Shown piece after piece: positions 6,790 through 6,949 of a stretch of DNA of 6,949 bases. Source of the DNA: an uncultured Caldimicrobium sp. (GTDB lineage: Bacteria > Desulfobacterota > Thermodesulfobacteria > Thermodesulfobacteriales > Thermodesulfobacteriaceae); assembly GCA_938091475.1 (NCBI GenBank), contig CALLJI010000083.1:1-6949 (forward strand), read 5' to 3'. Position 1 is the stretch's first letter; every line of letters starts with the position of its first letter. The notes beneath the pieces are model-generated. The model did not search any database, was not told the DNA's origin, and saw only the letters and a program-made list of their open reading frames with translations. The position numbers and the translations under genes are program-made.

Positions 6790-6949
6790 ATGCGGTACGA
6801 AAGAACTCTAACTACAATTAGCCCGAAGGAGATTTATTTACTTATTAAGGAATTTTACAAAGAACACCCACCAGAAAAACAACGAAGAGGAAGACCAAGG
6901 AAATACCCTGAAGAACTAATTCTGTTCTTACTCCTGTTAAAAATTGTGT
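6790..6949 (+). CDS. DDE-type (IS4/IS5-like) transposase, N-terminal fragment cut by the right edge
   Basis: The first 53 codons of a gene running off the right edge. The product starts MRYERTLTTISPKEIY and contains QRRGRPRKYPEELILFLLLL at 31-50. A basic GRPRKY followed by a leucine-rich helix is typical of the N-terminal region of DDE transposases of the IS4/IS5 type, where it precedes the catalytic RNase H-like core (not in the window). ATG 6790 is the first start after an in-frame TAA at 6778. Almost no Shine-Dalgarno is visible, which is common for transposases, whose expression is kept low. No terminal inverted repeat can be identified because only one end is present; the left end should lie in the 6690-6780 spacer. 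The family assignment is approximate, and the gene could equally be intact or a remnant. Confidence 0.68.
   Translation, partial: MRYERTLTTISPKEIYLLIKEFYKEHPPEKQRRGRPRKYPEELILFLLLLKIV

Overview
The window is an AT-rich bacterial segment. Almost all of it is one tightly packed gene run on the minus strand, transcribed from right to left. I infer a thermophilic, sulfur-metabolising member of the Thermodesulfobacteriota (Thermodesulfobacterium/Caldimicrobium type). The reasons are the AT-rich, lysine/glutamate-rich proteins, the presence of a DUF6178 protein (a family I associate mainly with deltaproteobacteria-like lineages) and a class II ribonucleotide reductase. The assignment is an inference and the genus is not fixed.

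Layout from the right edge: the start of a DDE-type transposase gene (6790 to the edge, plus strand) marks an insertion sequence that continues outside the window. A 164-bp spacer (6626-6789) follows. It carries a strong sigma-70-type promoter reading left (TTGACA / TATATT), a promoter-like site reading right into the transposase, and two abutting inverted repeats. The leftward run is then rplS (ribosomal protein L19), rnhB (ribonuclease HII), yraN (UPF0102 nuclease-like protein), a DUF6178 protein of unknown role, nrdJ (adenosylcobalamin-dependent ribonucleotide reductase), hom (homoserine dehydrogenase) and a CheD-like gene cut by the left edge. Genes overlap or lie within 18 bp of each other, and I see no terminator between them, so they probably form one transcription unit with translational coupling.

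rplS-rnhB-yraN is a widespread housekeeping order. It is usually preceded by rpsP-rimM-trmD, which here is replaced by the insertion sequence. RnhB (removal of ribonucleotides from DNA) and NrdJ (dNTP supply) connect to DNA replication and repair. Hom belongs to threonine/methionine synthesis and is not obviously linked to the others.

The most unusual item is the left-edge gene. It has the CheD chemoreceptor-deamidase fold signature but lacks the catalytic cysteine and histidine. I found no RNA genes, no CRISPR array and no previously undescribed multi-gene system. The remaining points of interest are the degenerate CheD, the IS/promoter junction and the coupled DUF6178 gene.
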